Assembly (NCBI GenBank): GCA_016176405.1
Contig: JACOXG010000014.1
Coordinates: 1-47,704, forward strand
From: Candidatus Daviesbacteria bacterium
GTDB lineage: Bacteria > Patescibacteriota > Microgenomatia > Daviesbacterales > UBA10151
DNA: 47,704 nt
Direction of reading: 5' to 3'
The stretch's first letter is position 1. Each line of letters opens with the position of its first letter. The notes under the pieces are model-generated. The model was not told where the DNA came from, searched no databases, and worked only from the letters and a program-made list of their open reading frames with translations. A program made the translations under genes and the position numbers. This document shows, one piece after another, positions 23,401 to 31,686 of this stretch.

Positions 23401-26400
23401 GGTTTTACCCTCTCCGGCGATCTGGCCAGATTTACTTCCAATTGTATTGAAGCCTCAGGAACCTGTAATGATTCCTCCAGAATTTTGCTGCTGGCTCAAA
23501 ATTTCCCAGATGCCACCGGTCAGGCACTAGCTATAGATAATGCTGGATCAGGAGCATCTTTGGCCGTGATGAGAGGCAATGTCGGTATTGGTACCTCATC
23601 AACTTCAGGCGGATCATTAATTGTAGCATCAGGTAATGTGGGTATTGGCTTTACCAGTCCGCAAAGACCATTAATGGTGGCCTCAGATATTAATATTGTT
23701 GGATCTAATTCTTCTTTACTGGGAAACAATGGCAGCCAATTTGCCATCACCGGTTCATCTGGCACCGGCGGGACTGAGAAAAAATTGGTATTGGGAATTG
23801 ATACCACCGATAATTATGGGGTGATTCAGGCTGGAAATACTTCTGGGACTAATTATACTCTTTCTCTAAATCCTGCCGGAGGCAATGTTGGTATTGGTAC
23901 AACCATTCCTCTATATACCCTAGATGTGACAGGTAATGTTGGGATCTCACAATCATTAACTGTCTCTAATGTAATTGTAGCTAATGCCGGAATAAATGTA
24001 ACGGGTCTGGCTAATTTAACAGGAAATGTGGGGATTGGCGGATCATTAACACTTTCTACCTTTAAATCCTGCAATCAAGTTAAAACAGATTCTAGTGGAG
24101 TAGTTACTTGTGGGGTTGATGGAGGCTTAGAATCTGTTCAGGTATTTACCAGGGATAATCAAGGAGCTAATGCCTATAACGCTCCCTCAATTATTACCCA
24201 TATAGTGGTAGAACTGGTTGGTGGAGGTGGAGGTGGAGGTGGTACTGACGGAGGTGTTACCAAAGGTGGAGCTGGAGGAGGAGCAGGTGGATATTCTTCA
24301 GAGCTTTTGGAAAGTTTTTCTGCCAATGAGGATGTCACTGTTGGTGTGGGAGGTTCAGGAGGAATGCCAGTTGAGAGTACAGGTAGTGAACCTGGTGGAA
24401 CTGATGGAGGTACAACTTCTTTTGGTGACAGCGTCTATTTACAAGCCACAGGAGGTACTGGTGGAGCTCCAGGTCATGCTGTTGGGACGGCACAAGATGG
24501 TAATGGCGGTAGCGGAGGAATTGGCTCAGGTGGAGATATTAATCTAGGTGGGGGTGGAGGTGGTTTCGGAACGGGCACAGTAGTAACTGCATCTTTTTCA
24601 GGGTCAGGTGGTGCTTCCTATTTTGGCGGAGGGGGGGGAGGTGTTACTGAGGCAAATGTGGGTGGTCAACAACAAAATGGGGTTAATGGACTTGCTCCAG
24701 GCTCTGGAGGAGGTGGTGGTGCTGTTTTTAATGGTGTTGGTGCCACTGGTGGAAATGGGGCACAAGGTATAGTGATTGTCTGGGAATATTCTGGCAATGC
24801 TGGATCAGATTATGCTGAGTATTATGACACCGCCTCTGATGTGGAGGCAGCAGATCTGGTTTCAGTGTCTGATTACTCAATTACCATTGATCCAAAATCT
24901 TTAACTGATGGATTATCTAACCTGGCTGTTCTACAAAAAGCTAAGATTGGAGATTCTTTAATAGGAGTTGTTTCCACTTCTCCTGGACAAACCATAGGTC
25001 AGGAAATTGTGCCCTTTTCTAAACATCCTAAACCTATTGCCTTATCGGGTCGTGTTCCGGTTAAAGTTTCAACTGAAAGTGGTGCTATTAAAAAAGGTGA
25101 TAAGTTAACTGCCTCATCAATCCCAGGCGTGGCCATGAAATCCTTTAAGGCTGGCCAAATCATCGGTACTGCTTTGGAGGATTTTGATGGATCTTCCTGT
25201 GATCCACCGGATCCTCCACCCGAGGGATCAACAGATCCACCACCTATTTGTCAGGGTAAAATTAATGTTTTTATTAATACCTCCTATTCTGCAGGACTAC
25301 GGACCGCGGAGCTTTTGGCTAAACAGGGGCTTGATATAGATAATCTTGCCGAAGGATTAGATGTGGGTAAAATACTCCTTGCTCAACTGCTTATTGAGAA
25401 AAAAGATATTGTTGATCAAACTAAAGTTGCAGAAGTAGCCACAGACAGGCTGATTGCCGGTTTAGAGGTAATCACTCCCAGGGTAGTGGCAAATGAGGTG
25501 GTAGTGGATAAAATCTCACCAGTTTCAGATTCGGGGATGATTTATCTGGACGGCAATTTAGGTATTGGCGGATCAGGCTTTTTGGGAATCCAGGATAACA
25601 ATATTGTTCTAGGTTCGGAAACAGAAACTAATTTAGCCTTTAAAACCAATAATAATATAGTAGTGACCATTGATACTTTAGGTAATCTAGAGGCAGAGGG
25701 CAGTGTGATTGCTCCATCAATTGTCACATCTGAAATAGAAATTGCCTCTGACTCTGCCAAACTGGCTGTTAAAAATGATCTGGGAGAGGAAATTTTTAGC
25801 TTAGATAAGGAAGGCAATTTGAAAACTAAACTGGTTAAGGCAGATAAACTCTTAATACCTGCTGGTACTAATTTAGCACTTGACCCATCTACCTCTATCC
25901 TATCTTATGAATCTACTCTGCTGGCCAATGGTGACACTTCATATGAGGTAGACGTCTATCAATCACTCAAGAATTTGGAGGAAAAGGTGGTTGCTTTAGA
26001 AGATCAAGTACATGACATAGCTGGATCAGAAGCTACATCTTCAGCCGAGCTGGCTGATGATACATACTACGACTTGGATCAGGAGTTGGCTTCGCTTGAT
26101 TTGACACCTCCAGAAATCCTCCTGGCTTCTGGTTCAGCTCAACTGGATGAACTGTATGTTGGATCTGATGCAGCTATTGAGGGGACATTAATCGCTTACA
26201 ATACAGAAATTCAAAACCAGTTCCAGGTCTTTGGCACTACCACCCTCTCAGATACTTTGATTGCCGGAAACTTTACAGTTGATGGTACATTATCGATTGA
26301 AAATGGTTCTGAGATTAATGTTTTGGGGACTCTATTTTTACAAAAATCCATCCTGGCAGATAGCTTAGACATCTTTGATGGAAAAGTGATTATTGATAAA

Positions 26401-26724
26401 GATGGCGCAATTAGAGCCACCTCCATCACAGCTGACCAGTTTAAGATTAATGACGGGCAATCAGCAGGAATTGGCAAAATCTTGGCAGGACAAACAGAAG
26501 TAATCATAGAAAATCCTTATGTATCAGATACCTCTGTTATTGTGACCACCCCCAATGTACCACTGACTCAAACCATTGCTGTGACAGATAAAGTCAAGGG
26601 TCAGTTCTTTACTGTCAAGATCGCCGAGCCTGAATCTTTGGATATTCCATTTGATTACCTAATAATTGGCATAAGTCAAGAGACCCCGGCTCCCATTAGT
26701 CAGAGTCCAGGCGGTGGAACTTGA
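17449..26724 (+). CDS. Giant surface fibre protein: MerR-like remnant, TM, NVGIG repeats, Gly-rich region, Peptidase_G2-like domain
   Basis: The track ORF starts at TTG 17812, but the same frame is open from 17449 and encodes 'LEKRGKITPVRSEGGTRLYSLDQLRQ...' then TM 'LLTTVISVIALSLTLLFTG'. Roughly 30 'NVGIGxTxP' units; 'GSDYAEYYD...IALSGRVPVKVSTESGAIKKGDKLTASSIPGVAMKS'. N-terminus has no canonical start codon. Confidence 0.85.
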   Translation, partial: ADLADGHLEKRGKITPVRSEGGTRLYSLDQLRQISPASVEEITPTPPTTEELLEKASQDSTPSVFLTDSSFEEPIKAQVDTKQPSSQPQVVTKKSFFNRSLLTTVISVIALSLTLLFTGSRLINLGQQDQFSQSNIDIAKNFRLLMEKPKPTPQPEVLAVTTAAEFLEINADTQINGDLSVRDCINGIALETATTTVPEGCIPLTVSEASTIDQDLSLSSSPTFASINLSNSSDQIVFQSGGPTGTLTWTPTDTRTITLPDATTTLVGTDTTQTLTNKTLSGSNNTFSNIPNSALSNNKITVSAGTNLTGGGDVSLGGSTTLSLKDSISLSGTLTVSGATTLSSTLTVSGTTTLNAVTYTWPSAQGSSDTFLANNGSGTLSWSALTSAGGWTDDGTTVRLTTITDNVGIGTTSPSYKLHVVGNVGVGGSLTVTSATTLSAYSQCADLANGGKLTVDSSGNLLCQVDSTASLSGGATGGVTYWDSPTTVSQSVANFYWDSTNFRLGIGTSSPGDSLIVASGNVGIGFTTPTAALHVVQVNAANAFRVDDVANDTTPFIIDQTGNVGIGFTTVGAKLDIKGGMLFLDNGDFNETRGLRFRNAANGVSATGGGIYQANNDQLYIQAGSGNYINFRNFASGLGEDVVGISTIGPRFAIGAVGVSQTSTMMAVSGNAGIGLSFAGAVIPANGLAVQGNVGIGITTANSVLTVNGGATIGSSYNTLAPTNGLLVQGNVGIGWTSPTSLLHLLQTSTFPAFRIDDVAEDTTPFIIMDTGNVGIGNTAPAYALDVTGNVGVSQSLTVSTAAILDSLSVTKSISAATLGTTGNVGVGGSLSVSSGVNLLSSLNVTGNTQLSSVAASSNVYFTGLSASSGSALCLNSANQVVTCTVGTGGVSGSGFAGGVAFFDGASNITANHKLFWSNSDARLGIGTSSPGDSLVVASGNVGIGFTTPKASLHIVNANAQDSFRVEDQAEDTSTPFVIDQAGNVGIGTSVPGNYKLNVNGASWLNGSLKLDLGSDATGDVYYRDSNGNFVRLPIGTSGQALGISGGIPAWTAVESFTSAAGWVDAGAYIRLLTMGDNVGIGTTVAQDAIGKLHLRGNDDSTGLTFVTTNNANSEFGLTVLNNGNVGIGTTNPQGGLIVVAGAGNVGIGTSEPGNYRLTVLGDTRISTDGIFTLNLGSDATGDIYYRNSSGNITRLPIGNSGEALGVSNGLPVWTTNLSFTSAAGWVDAGAYIRLLTMGDNVGIGTTVAQDPYAKLHIRANGTGTGLAFLVADNDNVQRFAILDNGNVGIGTTGPGGILVVASGNVGVGFTTPDRVLQLASDINLVGSNASLLAAGGSQFGITGSSATGTQKKLVLGIDTTDNYGVIQAGTLGTNYTLALNPAGGNVGIGTTSPAYPLHSSGNLGIGENIGIGITSSSTRGIYLGLAPLNVELTRVIPNVVNDYVDVGQVNMANGAHNFRISVTNSDNSYSVSKQYLVTINYDQTSNTWQWVTPISDTGAFSSNNHALIVNVNAAIATFRLIRTAGTTAGTAYIRIESVGLTADTFTALSTVGSMTAPTAYLDSSVITQTDGSLIVEGNIGIGWTAATPPAFPRLGLSVFGNIGIGITTANSALTINGGASIGSSFNVTAPTNGLIVQGNVGIGVTSPTAFNLQVAGTIGPNADDTYDLGSSSLRWRDLYLGPSSLNIVCNAAECSSARTWNIGVQEAVGGQGGLRIGLSTARDFLNIDTNGNVGIGASIPQGKLIIQGNVGIGYTGLNQLIPANGLAVSGNVGIGITTANSNLVVAGNAHIGTIYQGISAPTNGLFVDGNVGIGATTSSNALDVWGGARITGTLTIDGSCTGCGGLSGGQSGAVTYWTGANTVSQSVANFYWDSSNNRLGIGTSSPGDSLIVASGNVGIGVTTPTSLLQISLAATGTSVNLSSAASLTSGTAFNISGNTSGTLSAFTGDYILINPTRTLTSGSITDTGNFLELNRSNTIDGAAGFTLSGDLARFTSNCIEASGTCNDSSRILLLAQNFPDATGQALAIDNAGSGASLAVMRGNVGIGTSSTSGGSLIVASGNVGIGFTSPQRPLMVASDINIVGSNSSLLGNNGSQFAITGSSGTGGTEKKLVLGIDTTDNYGVIQAGNTSGTNYTLSLNPAGGNVGIGTTIPLYTLDVTGNVGISQSLTVSNVIVANAGINVTGLANLTGNVGIGGSLTLSTFKSCNQVKTDSSGVVTCGVDGGLESVQVFTRDNQGANAYNAPSIITHIVVELVGGGGGGGGTDGGVTKGGAGGGAGGYSSELLESFSANEDVTVGVGGSGGMPVESTGSEPGGTDGGTTSFGDSVYLQATGGTGGAPGHAVGTAQDGNGGSGGIGSGGDINLGGGGGGFGTGTVVTASFSGSGGASYFGGGGGGVTEANVGGQQQNGVNGLAPGSGGGGGAVFNGVGATGGNGAQGIVIVWEYSGNAGSDYAEYYDTASDVEAADLVSVSDYSITIDPKSLTDGLSNLAVLQKAKIGDSLIGVVSTSPGQTIGQEIVPFSKHPKPIALSGRVPVKVSTESGAIKKGDKLTASSIPGVAMKSFKAGQIIGTALEDFDGSSCDPPDPPPEGSTDPPPICQGKINVFINTSYSAGLRTAELLAKQGLDIDNLAEGLDVGKILLAQLLIEKKDIVDQTKVAEVATDRLIAGLEVITPRVVANEVVVDKISPVSDSGMIYLDGNLGIGGSGFLGIQDNNIVLGSETETNLAFKTNNNIVVTIDTLGNLEAEGSVIAPSIVTSEIEIASDSAKLAVKNDLGEEIFSLDKEGNLKTKLVKADKLLIPAGTNLALDPSTSILSYESTLLANGDTSYEVDVYQSLKNLEEKVVALEDQVHDIAGSEATSSAELADDTYYDLDQELASLDLTPPEILLASGSAQLDELYVGSDAAIEGTLIAYNTEIQNQFQVFGTTTLSDTLIAGNFTVDGTLSIENGSEINVLGTLFLQKSILADSLDIFDGKVIIDKDGAIRATSITADQFKINDGQSAGIGKILAGQTEVIIENPYVSDTSVIVTTPNVPLTQTIAVTDKVKGQFFTVKIAEPESLDIPFDYLIIGISQETPAPISQSPGGGT
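24208..24786 (+). other. Glycine-rich tail-fibre/adhesin-like segment inside the giant ORF
   Basis: '[34 protein letters not shown]...GGGGGGFGTG...GGGGGAVFNGVGATGGNGAQGIVIVWEY'. Confidence 0.7.
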
Positions 26725-26841
26725 TAACCTACATTATTAAATTAAGAAAATGATTATAAAGTTGATAGATTGATATAGTTAATCATAGTTGCTATTTACA
26801 CAGTGATTACTCTAATGTAGAAGCATACATAAATTAAAATT

Positions 26842-29145
26842 ATGAAAGAATTAATAGAAAATTACTTTAGTTTAATAGCCAAAATCGTCATCTCCATTTT
26901 GGTTATCAGTACTCTTTTCCTGTTTACCCGTTTCTCCACTGAATTTTATGAAACTGCCAAATTTATAGTACTGGGTTTGGTAGTCAGTTTAATGCTAATA
27001 CTGGTGGCCTTAAAATACACCGTCAATAATAAAGTCACTTTAATTAGAACCCCTTTGGATCTGCCCTTTTTAATCTTAATTACGGTGGGAGTAGTTTCCA
27101 CTCTGATCTCTCCCTCTCCCTATATTTCCTTATTGGGAAATCAGCTGAAAATTTCCAGCTCTCTGGTGGGGTTGATAGTCTATGTCCTATTTTATTTCGT
27201 CTTGACCAATAATCTAAAATCTGAGAAAGACATCACTTTCCTTATTTATCTAATTTTGGGAGGCGGAGCCATCCTGTCAGTCATCTCTCTTTTGGTTTTT
27301 GCCGGAGTCCAACTTTTACCAACTCCCTGGCCTCAGGGAGTCAATTTTACCCCCACCGGTTCAACAGTGGCAACCACCGCCGTATTGGCCATGATGATAC
27401 CAATTGTGGCTAGTCTGGTCCTAAAAAGTCCCAATATGTCAGTAGTACTCGTGGCTACCTGTTTACTGGCTCTTTTTGGATCAACCATTGCCTTGGTAGG
27501 ACAAATGTCCACTTGGGTGGCAGGGACTTTGGCTCTTTTATTATCCATCTTGGCCATCAATCCTAAACTGGATCTCAAAGGATTTAAGATGGTTAATCTG
27601 AGCCTGGTAGTTGGAGCTGTCATCATCATCGCCTTAGTTGCTTTCCTAAGCTTTATCCCACCCTTTGGTGGCACCCAAAATCCCCTCAACGAGCGGGCTA
27701 AAAGCTTCCCCAGAGAGCTTCAGCTGCCCTTTATCCATTCTTGGAAAATCTCTGTCTCCAGCTTTAGAGACTCTCCTTTCTGGGGTTCTGGTCCTGCCAC
27801 TTATCTTTTTGACTTTACCTTATATAAACCAATTGAATACAACAATACCAATCTTTGGAATGTTAGATTTGACAGTGCTTTCAATGAATATTTACAAACT
27901 TTAGCCACCTTGGGAGGCATTGGACTGCTGGGTTTGTTATCATTAACAGCCCTCTTTATCTCCACGGCCTGGGCTGTACTTAGTAAGAACAATCATCAAC
28001 CATTAGAGTTAGGGTTGGGTATAGCTGGAATCACCTTTTTCATCTTGTTGGCCTTAATTGATGCTTCTTTAGTCATTTGGGTGGTTGGTTTGATTATTCT
28101 AGCCTCATTTATGGTTTTTAGATTGGAGGGAGCTAAGGCTTCTCCGAATTATGCCAGGTCCGGCTTTAAAAAAACTCTTTTAAGAATCACTTCCCTATCT
28201 TCCAGAGAATCTTCAGAAACTATTAGAGTGGAAGCTCTACCTTCTATTCTTTTGGTGATCATCTTGGCCCTACTAGGAGTAGCCTCATTCTTCGGTGGCA
28301 AATTAGTACTGGCTGATTACCATCATCGATTAGCCCTGGATGCTGTGGCAAAAAATGATGGCATCACAGCTTATAATGAACTGATCAGAGCAGAACAGCT
28401 CAATCCTCTAAATGATCTTTATCGCACAGATATTGCTCAAATTAACTTTGCCATAGCCAATGCCATTGCTTTAGCCAATGCTCCCACTGAGGCCTCACCA
28501 GCCGGCACTCTGACTGATCAACACAGACAAAACATTCAGGTTTTGCTTCAGCAATCAATCACCGAAGCCAGGCAGGCTGTCACCTTAAGTCCCAAATCAG
28601 CCATCAATTGGGAAATTTTGGCCCTTTTATATAGACAAATCTCCGGAGTGGCGGAAAATGCCCTGATCTTTTCCTTGGATGCCTACGGCCGAGCCATCTT
28701 CCAAGATCCTCTCAATCCTCTGTTAAGACTAAATGTGGGAGGCACCTATTATGCCATCAAAAATTATGATCTGGCCATCAGATTCTTTACTGATTCCATT
28801 AACATCAAGCCTGATTTTGCCAATGGTTTTTATAATCTGGCAGTGGCCTTAAGGGATAAGGGAGATTTAAATGGGGCCCTAGCTGCTGCTCAAAAAGCTT
28901 TGGAGCTGGTTGATCCACAATCTTCGGATTATAAAGTAGCCACAGATTTGGTCAATGATCTGAAAACTAAAACCGGAGTAGCTCCTGAGGACTCTTCTCT
29001 TACAGCACCCACAGCCACAGATAAGGAAGCTTTACAGAAAGAAGAATTGCCAGATGTGGTTGATGTAGGTGAACCGCCAGAAAAAATCGCCACTCCTGAG
29101 GCAGTCAAAAGAAGGCCCAGCCCCTCACCCAGCCCTAAGCCATAA
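26842..29145 (+). CDS. O-antigen ligase/Wzy-like multi-TM protein with C-terminal TPR repeats
   Basis: About 10 or more TM helices, 'FRDSPFWGSGPATYLFDFTLYKP' ligase-type loop, TPR-like C-terminus ('NFANGFYNLAVALRDKGDLNGALAAAQKAL'-type). Confidence 0.75.
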   Translation: MKELIENYFSLIAKIVISILVISTLFLFTRFSTEFYETAKFIVLGLVVSLMLILVALKYTVNNKVTLIRTPLDLPFLILITVGVVSTLISPSPYISLLGNQLKISSSLVGLIVYVLFYFVLTNNLKSEKDITFLIYLILGGGAILSVISLLVFAGVQLLPTPWPQGVNFTPTGSTVATTAVLAMMIPIVASLVLKSPNMSVVLVATCLLALFGSTIALVGQMSTWVAGTLALLLSILAINPKLDLKGFKMVNLSLVVGAVIIIALVAFLSFIPPFGGTQNPLNERAKSFPRELQLPFIHSWKISVSSFRDSPFWGSGPATYLFDFTLYKPIEYNNTNLWNVRFDSAFNEYLQTLATLGGIGLLGLLSLTALFISTAWAVLSKNNHQPLELGLGIAGITFFILLALIDASLVIWVVGLIILASFMVFRLEGAKASPNYARSGFKKTLLRITSLSSRESSETIRVEALPSILLVIILALLGVASFFGGKLVLADYHHRLALDAVAKNDGITAYNELIRAEQLNPLNDLYRTDIAQINFAIANAIALANAPTEASPAGTLTDQHRQNIQVLLQQSITEARQAVTLSPKSAINWEILALLYRQISGVAENALIFSLDAYGRAIFQDPLNPLLRLNVGGTYYAIKNYDLAIRFFTDSINIKPDFANGFYNLAVALRDKGDLNGALAAAQKALELVDPQSSDYKVATDLVNDLKTKTGVAPEDSSLTAPTATDKEALQKEELPDVVDVGEPPEKIATPEAVKRRPSPSPSPKP

Positions 29146-29170
29146 AGTTTATAGTATAATCTACTCCTGC

Positions 29171-29242
29171 GGGCCCGTGGTCTACCGGTACGACGTCTCC
29201 ATGGCATGGAGAAGATAAGGGGTTCAATTCCCCTCGGGTCCA
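29171..29242 (+). tRNA. tRNA-Ala (anticodon GGC)
   Basis: Acceptor GGGCCCG/CGGGTCC with a G3:U70 pair; anticodon arm TCTCC-ATGGCAT-GGAGA; T-loop GTTCAATTC; TATAAT at 29155. Confidence 0.88.
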
Positions 29243-29250
29243 CTTTTCGT

Positions 29251-29322
29251 GGGCTGGTAGCTCAGCGGTAGAGCACTGCATTCGCATTGCAGGGGTCAGG
29301 AGTTCAACTCTCCTCCAGTCCA
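29251..29322 (+). tRNA. tRNA-Ala (anticodon CGC)
   Basis: Acceptor GGGCTGG/CCAGTCC with a G3:U70 pair; anticodon arm CTGCA-TTCGCAT-TGCAG; T-loop GTTCAACTC. Confidence 0.92.
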
Positions 29323-29851
29323 CTATTTCCTTTTTCTTATTTCTTCCATCCTTCTTTTAAACAGATTTTCCCTAAAACCGCCTTCCCTAATAAATTTTTC
29401 TTTTAAGGCTTCAATTTGTCTATTTAGCAGATAAGTCTCCATCTGGCAGAAAGTTAAAAGCATATTAGCTGCTTCCTCGGGGTCATTAGGGAGGTTAGGG
29501 GTATTCGGGATGTTAGGACTATAACCCAAACAGCCCTAAAATCCCTAAAAACCCTAACCCTTGGGTCGGCTTTGTCCCAAATCTGAAGGCCGCGTTGCCT
29601 TAAGAAATCTTCATAGTCGGACCCTAACTCCTTAAAAGAACCATCAGAGACTCCTAGTAGCTTAATATATCCTTCTAAGCTTTGCATGGTATAACCTTTT
29701 CAGCTATACATTGTTTACCAGAACGGGCTCCCTGTTCCATCTGATCACGTATTCTTGAGCCAGATCTGACCCAGCGTTTTACAAACTCCATAGTCAAATC
29801 AAAGATCACTGTGGCTAATATGTAGCTTGCTAATTTTTTATAACCTTCCAT
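29323..29851 (-). pseudogene. Four-helix-bundle (bS23-like, 'suffix domain') protein gene split by two frameshifts
   Basis: Three successive frames join to one protein: GYKKLASYILATVIFDLTMEFVKRW...SGKQCIAE / GYTMQSLEGYIKLLGVSDGSFKELGSDYEDFLRQRGLQIWDK / PNLPNDPEEAANMLLTFCQMETYLLNRQIEALKEKFIREGGFRENLFKRR. Confidence 0.75.
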
Positions 29852-29888
29852 CTTTCTTTCCCTAACCACCCCAACAACCCTAACAGCC

Positions 29889-31010
29889 CTACTTTAAAAT
29901 ACTCAGCGGATTTATAGGTACTCCCTTAAAGTGAATTTCCAAATGCAGATGCATACCAGTTGACCTACCTGTGGAACCCATCTGGCCGATCAGCTGACCT
30001 CTACTAACTGTTTCCCCCACCGATACATAAATATTAGACAGATGTCCATATAAAGATCTGTAGCCATTACCATGATCAATCACCACCCGATTTCCATATC
30101 CATAACCATCCGGCCAACCTGCTACCACCACTGTTCCGCCATCTGAAGCAGCAATTCCCGGAGCACCTCTATTGGCAATATCAATCCCTCTGTGATACCA
30201 GGCGAAATACTGGCTTATAGAGCCTCCTGCCGGCCAAATAAAGGAGGCACCAAACGGAGCAGAGAAAGCCGGAGACTGGGGACCTTGGGCCAAATATTGA
30301 GGCTGAGGTCTACGTTTTACAGGAACTTTAACCTCTGGCGGTGACCCATCAGGAATGATTAACAGCTGCCCGACCCTCAGTTTAAAATCATCCGGAATGC
30401 CGTTAAAGGGAAAATCAACTATGGCCTGAGACTCTGCAGAATATTTTTTGGCCACCGACTCTAAGCTATCCCCTGATTTGACCACATGTGATACTCCAGA
30501 CACTGGTAAAATCTTTAAAGTCTGACCCGGCTTAATTTGATCAGAGGTTAAATTATTTTCCCACTTAATGGTATAGGTAGAAATATTAAATTTTTCCGCA
30601 ATGGTAGATAAAGTATCTCCACTTTCTACTTCATACTCTAAAATTTCTGATCTGGGCTTTTCAGAATATTCAGTATGAGGATCCTGAAAGCCTTCTAAAA
30701 TTGGACCTGCCGGAAAGGGTTCAAAAGCATCCGTAAAACGGGGATCTGGTCCCCCAATGCCAGGATAAGTGGAGGAGATTAGGCTTTGGCCTCCAAAAAT
30801 GCCCGAAGTTAAAATTCCCACGGATGCCAGTCCAATCATAGAGCCGTGCCAAAATCTTTTTTGGTGTACTCCCCTCCCATACATTAAAATATTAACCCAA
30901 AAGTTTTTAACTCCTTCAAACTGGTGGGCAAAGATAGAGATCTTCCGTTTGGAATACCAAATTAAGGCCCGAAAAAGGGCCTTTAAATCATCATTTAGGG
31001 AATTCACCAA
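29889..31010 (-). CDS. LysM x2 plus peptidase M23 cell-wall hydrolase
   Basis: 'YEVESGDTLSTIAEKFNISTYTIKWENNL', 'HVVKSGDSLESVAKKY' (LysM); 'HRGIDIANRGAPGIAASDGGTV...GNRVVIDHGNGYRSLYGHL...GSTGRSTGMHLHLEI' (M23). Confidence 0.95.
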   Translation of the reverse strand: MVNSLNDDLKALFRALIWYSKRKISIFAHQFEGVKNFWVNILMYGRGVHQKRFWHGSMIGLASVGILTSGIFGGQSLISSTYPGIGGPDPRFTDAFEPFPAGPILEGFQDPHTEYSEKPRSEILEYEVESGDTLSTIAEKFNISTYTIKWENNLTSDQIKPGQTLKILPVSGVSHVVKSGDSLESVAKKYSAESQAIVDFPFNGIPDDFKLRVGQLLIIPDGSPPEVKVPVKRRPQPQYLAQGPQSPAFSAPFGASFIWPAGGSISQYFAWYHRGIDIANRGAPGIAASDGGTVVVAGWPDGYGYGNRVVIDHGNGYRSLYGHLSNIYVSVGETVSRGQLIGQMGSTGRSTGMHLHLEIHFKGVPINPLSILK

Positions 31011-31046
31011 GATATTTTAAACTAAGTAGTCAAGTTGGTCCAAATT

Positions 31047-31649
31047 TTAATCCTGAGAGGTCACCAGAAAAAGCTTGCCAGTATCAGGTCCTCCGGGAAT
31101 CACCGAAGTTATATTTTGACCATTACAAAAATTGTATGTTTTATTGCCAGACGTCTCAGGATCTTGGCTGTTTTCTAACTTGGCAGCCAAGATATAGTAT
31201 TGAGCTACACCTGAGGGGCAACCGCTGCCTGTGACAGTGCCAGACCAGTAACTATAAGTATAATTTGAGCTGGCTGCCCAAGGTAATCCAGAAGTATTTT
31301 GGGGGTCTTTAGGTAGTAAATTGATATAGCTGGTATTAAAGGCAGTGGTGGTCAATTGAGAGCTACAAGAAGATCCCTTATCATCGATCCATGAATCTGA
31401 TGTACTGGTTTGCCAACCATTGGAACTACCTACTCCACTATTGGTATTGTCTGAACAAGGATAACGGTCATTTTTCTGATAATAAATAGATAGGGCTGCC
31501 TGAATTGATCTTAGATCTTGCTTTCTTCTAGTATCTTTGGCCCCTTTTTGTCCTTGTTGGTACATGACCATACCAATTGAGGAAATAATGGCAATAATGG
31601 TAATAACTACTAGTAGTTCAATAAGGGTAAAACCACGGACAGAGTTCAT
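31047..31649 (-). CDS. Type IV pilin-like/PulG-type prepilin
   Basis: 'GFTLIELLVVITIIAIISSIGMVMY' class III signal/N-methylation motif, then 'DTRRKQDLRSIQAALSIYYQKNDRYP'. Confidence 0.93.
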   Translation of the reverse strand: MNSVRGFTLIELLVVITIIAIISSIGMVMYQQGQKGAKDTRRKQDLRSIQAALSIYYQKNDRYPCSDNTNSGVGSSNGWQTSTSDSWIDDKGSSCSSQLTTTAFNTSYINLLPKDPQNTSGLPWAASSNYTYSYWSGTVTGSGCPSGVAQYYILAAKLENSQDPETSGNKTYNFCNGQNITSVIPGGPDTGKLFLVTSQD

Positions 31650-31686
31650 ACAATCATTATAACTATTATAATAATTATAACAATTA

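Noticed and set aside
18264-26507. Minus-strand ORFs opposite the giant fibre gene
   Set aside because: Recurrent 'PIPTLPEATTN'-type translations are simply the antisense of the NVGIG repeats.
26729-26820. CTACATTA...TAATGTAG inverted repeat upstream of the O-antigen-ligase-like gene
   Set aside because: 8-bp arms more than 75 bp apart in AT-rich DNA; too weak to support a functional claim.
28929-29323. Minus-strand ORFs covering the tRNA genes
   Set aside because: Overlap two well-formed tRNA-Ala genes and the 3' end of the ligase/TPR gene; 'MDPRGIEPL' type peptides are typical mistranslated tRNA sequence.
29510-29570. Telomere-like CCCTAA repeats
   Set aside because: Imperfect, short and located in the linker of a broken four-helix-bundle gene; not a telomere.
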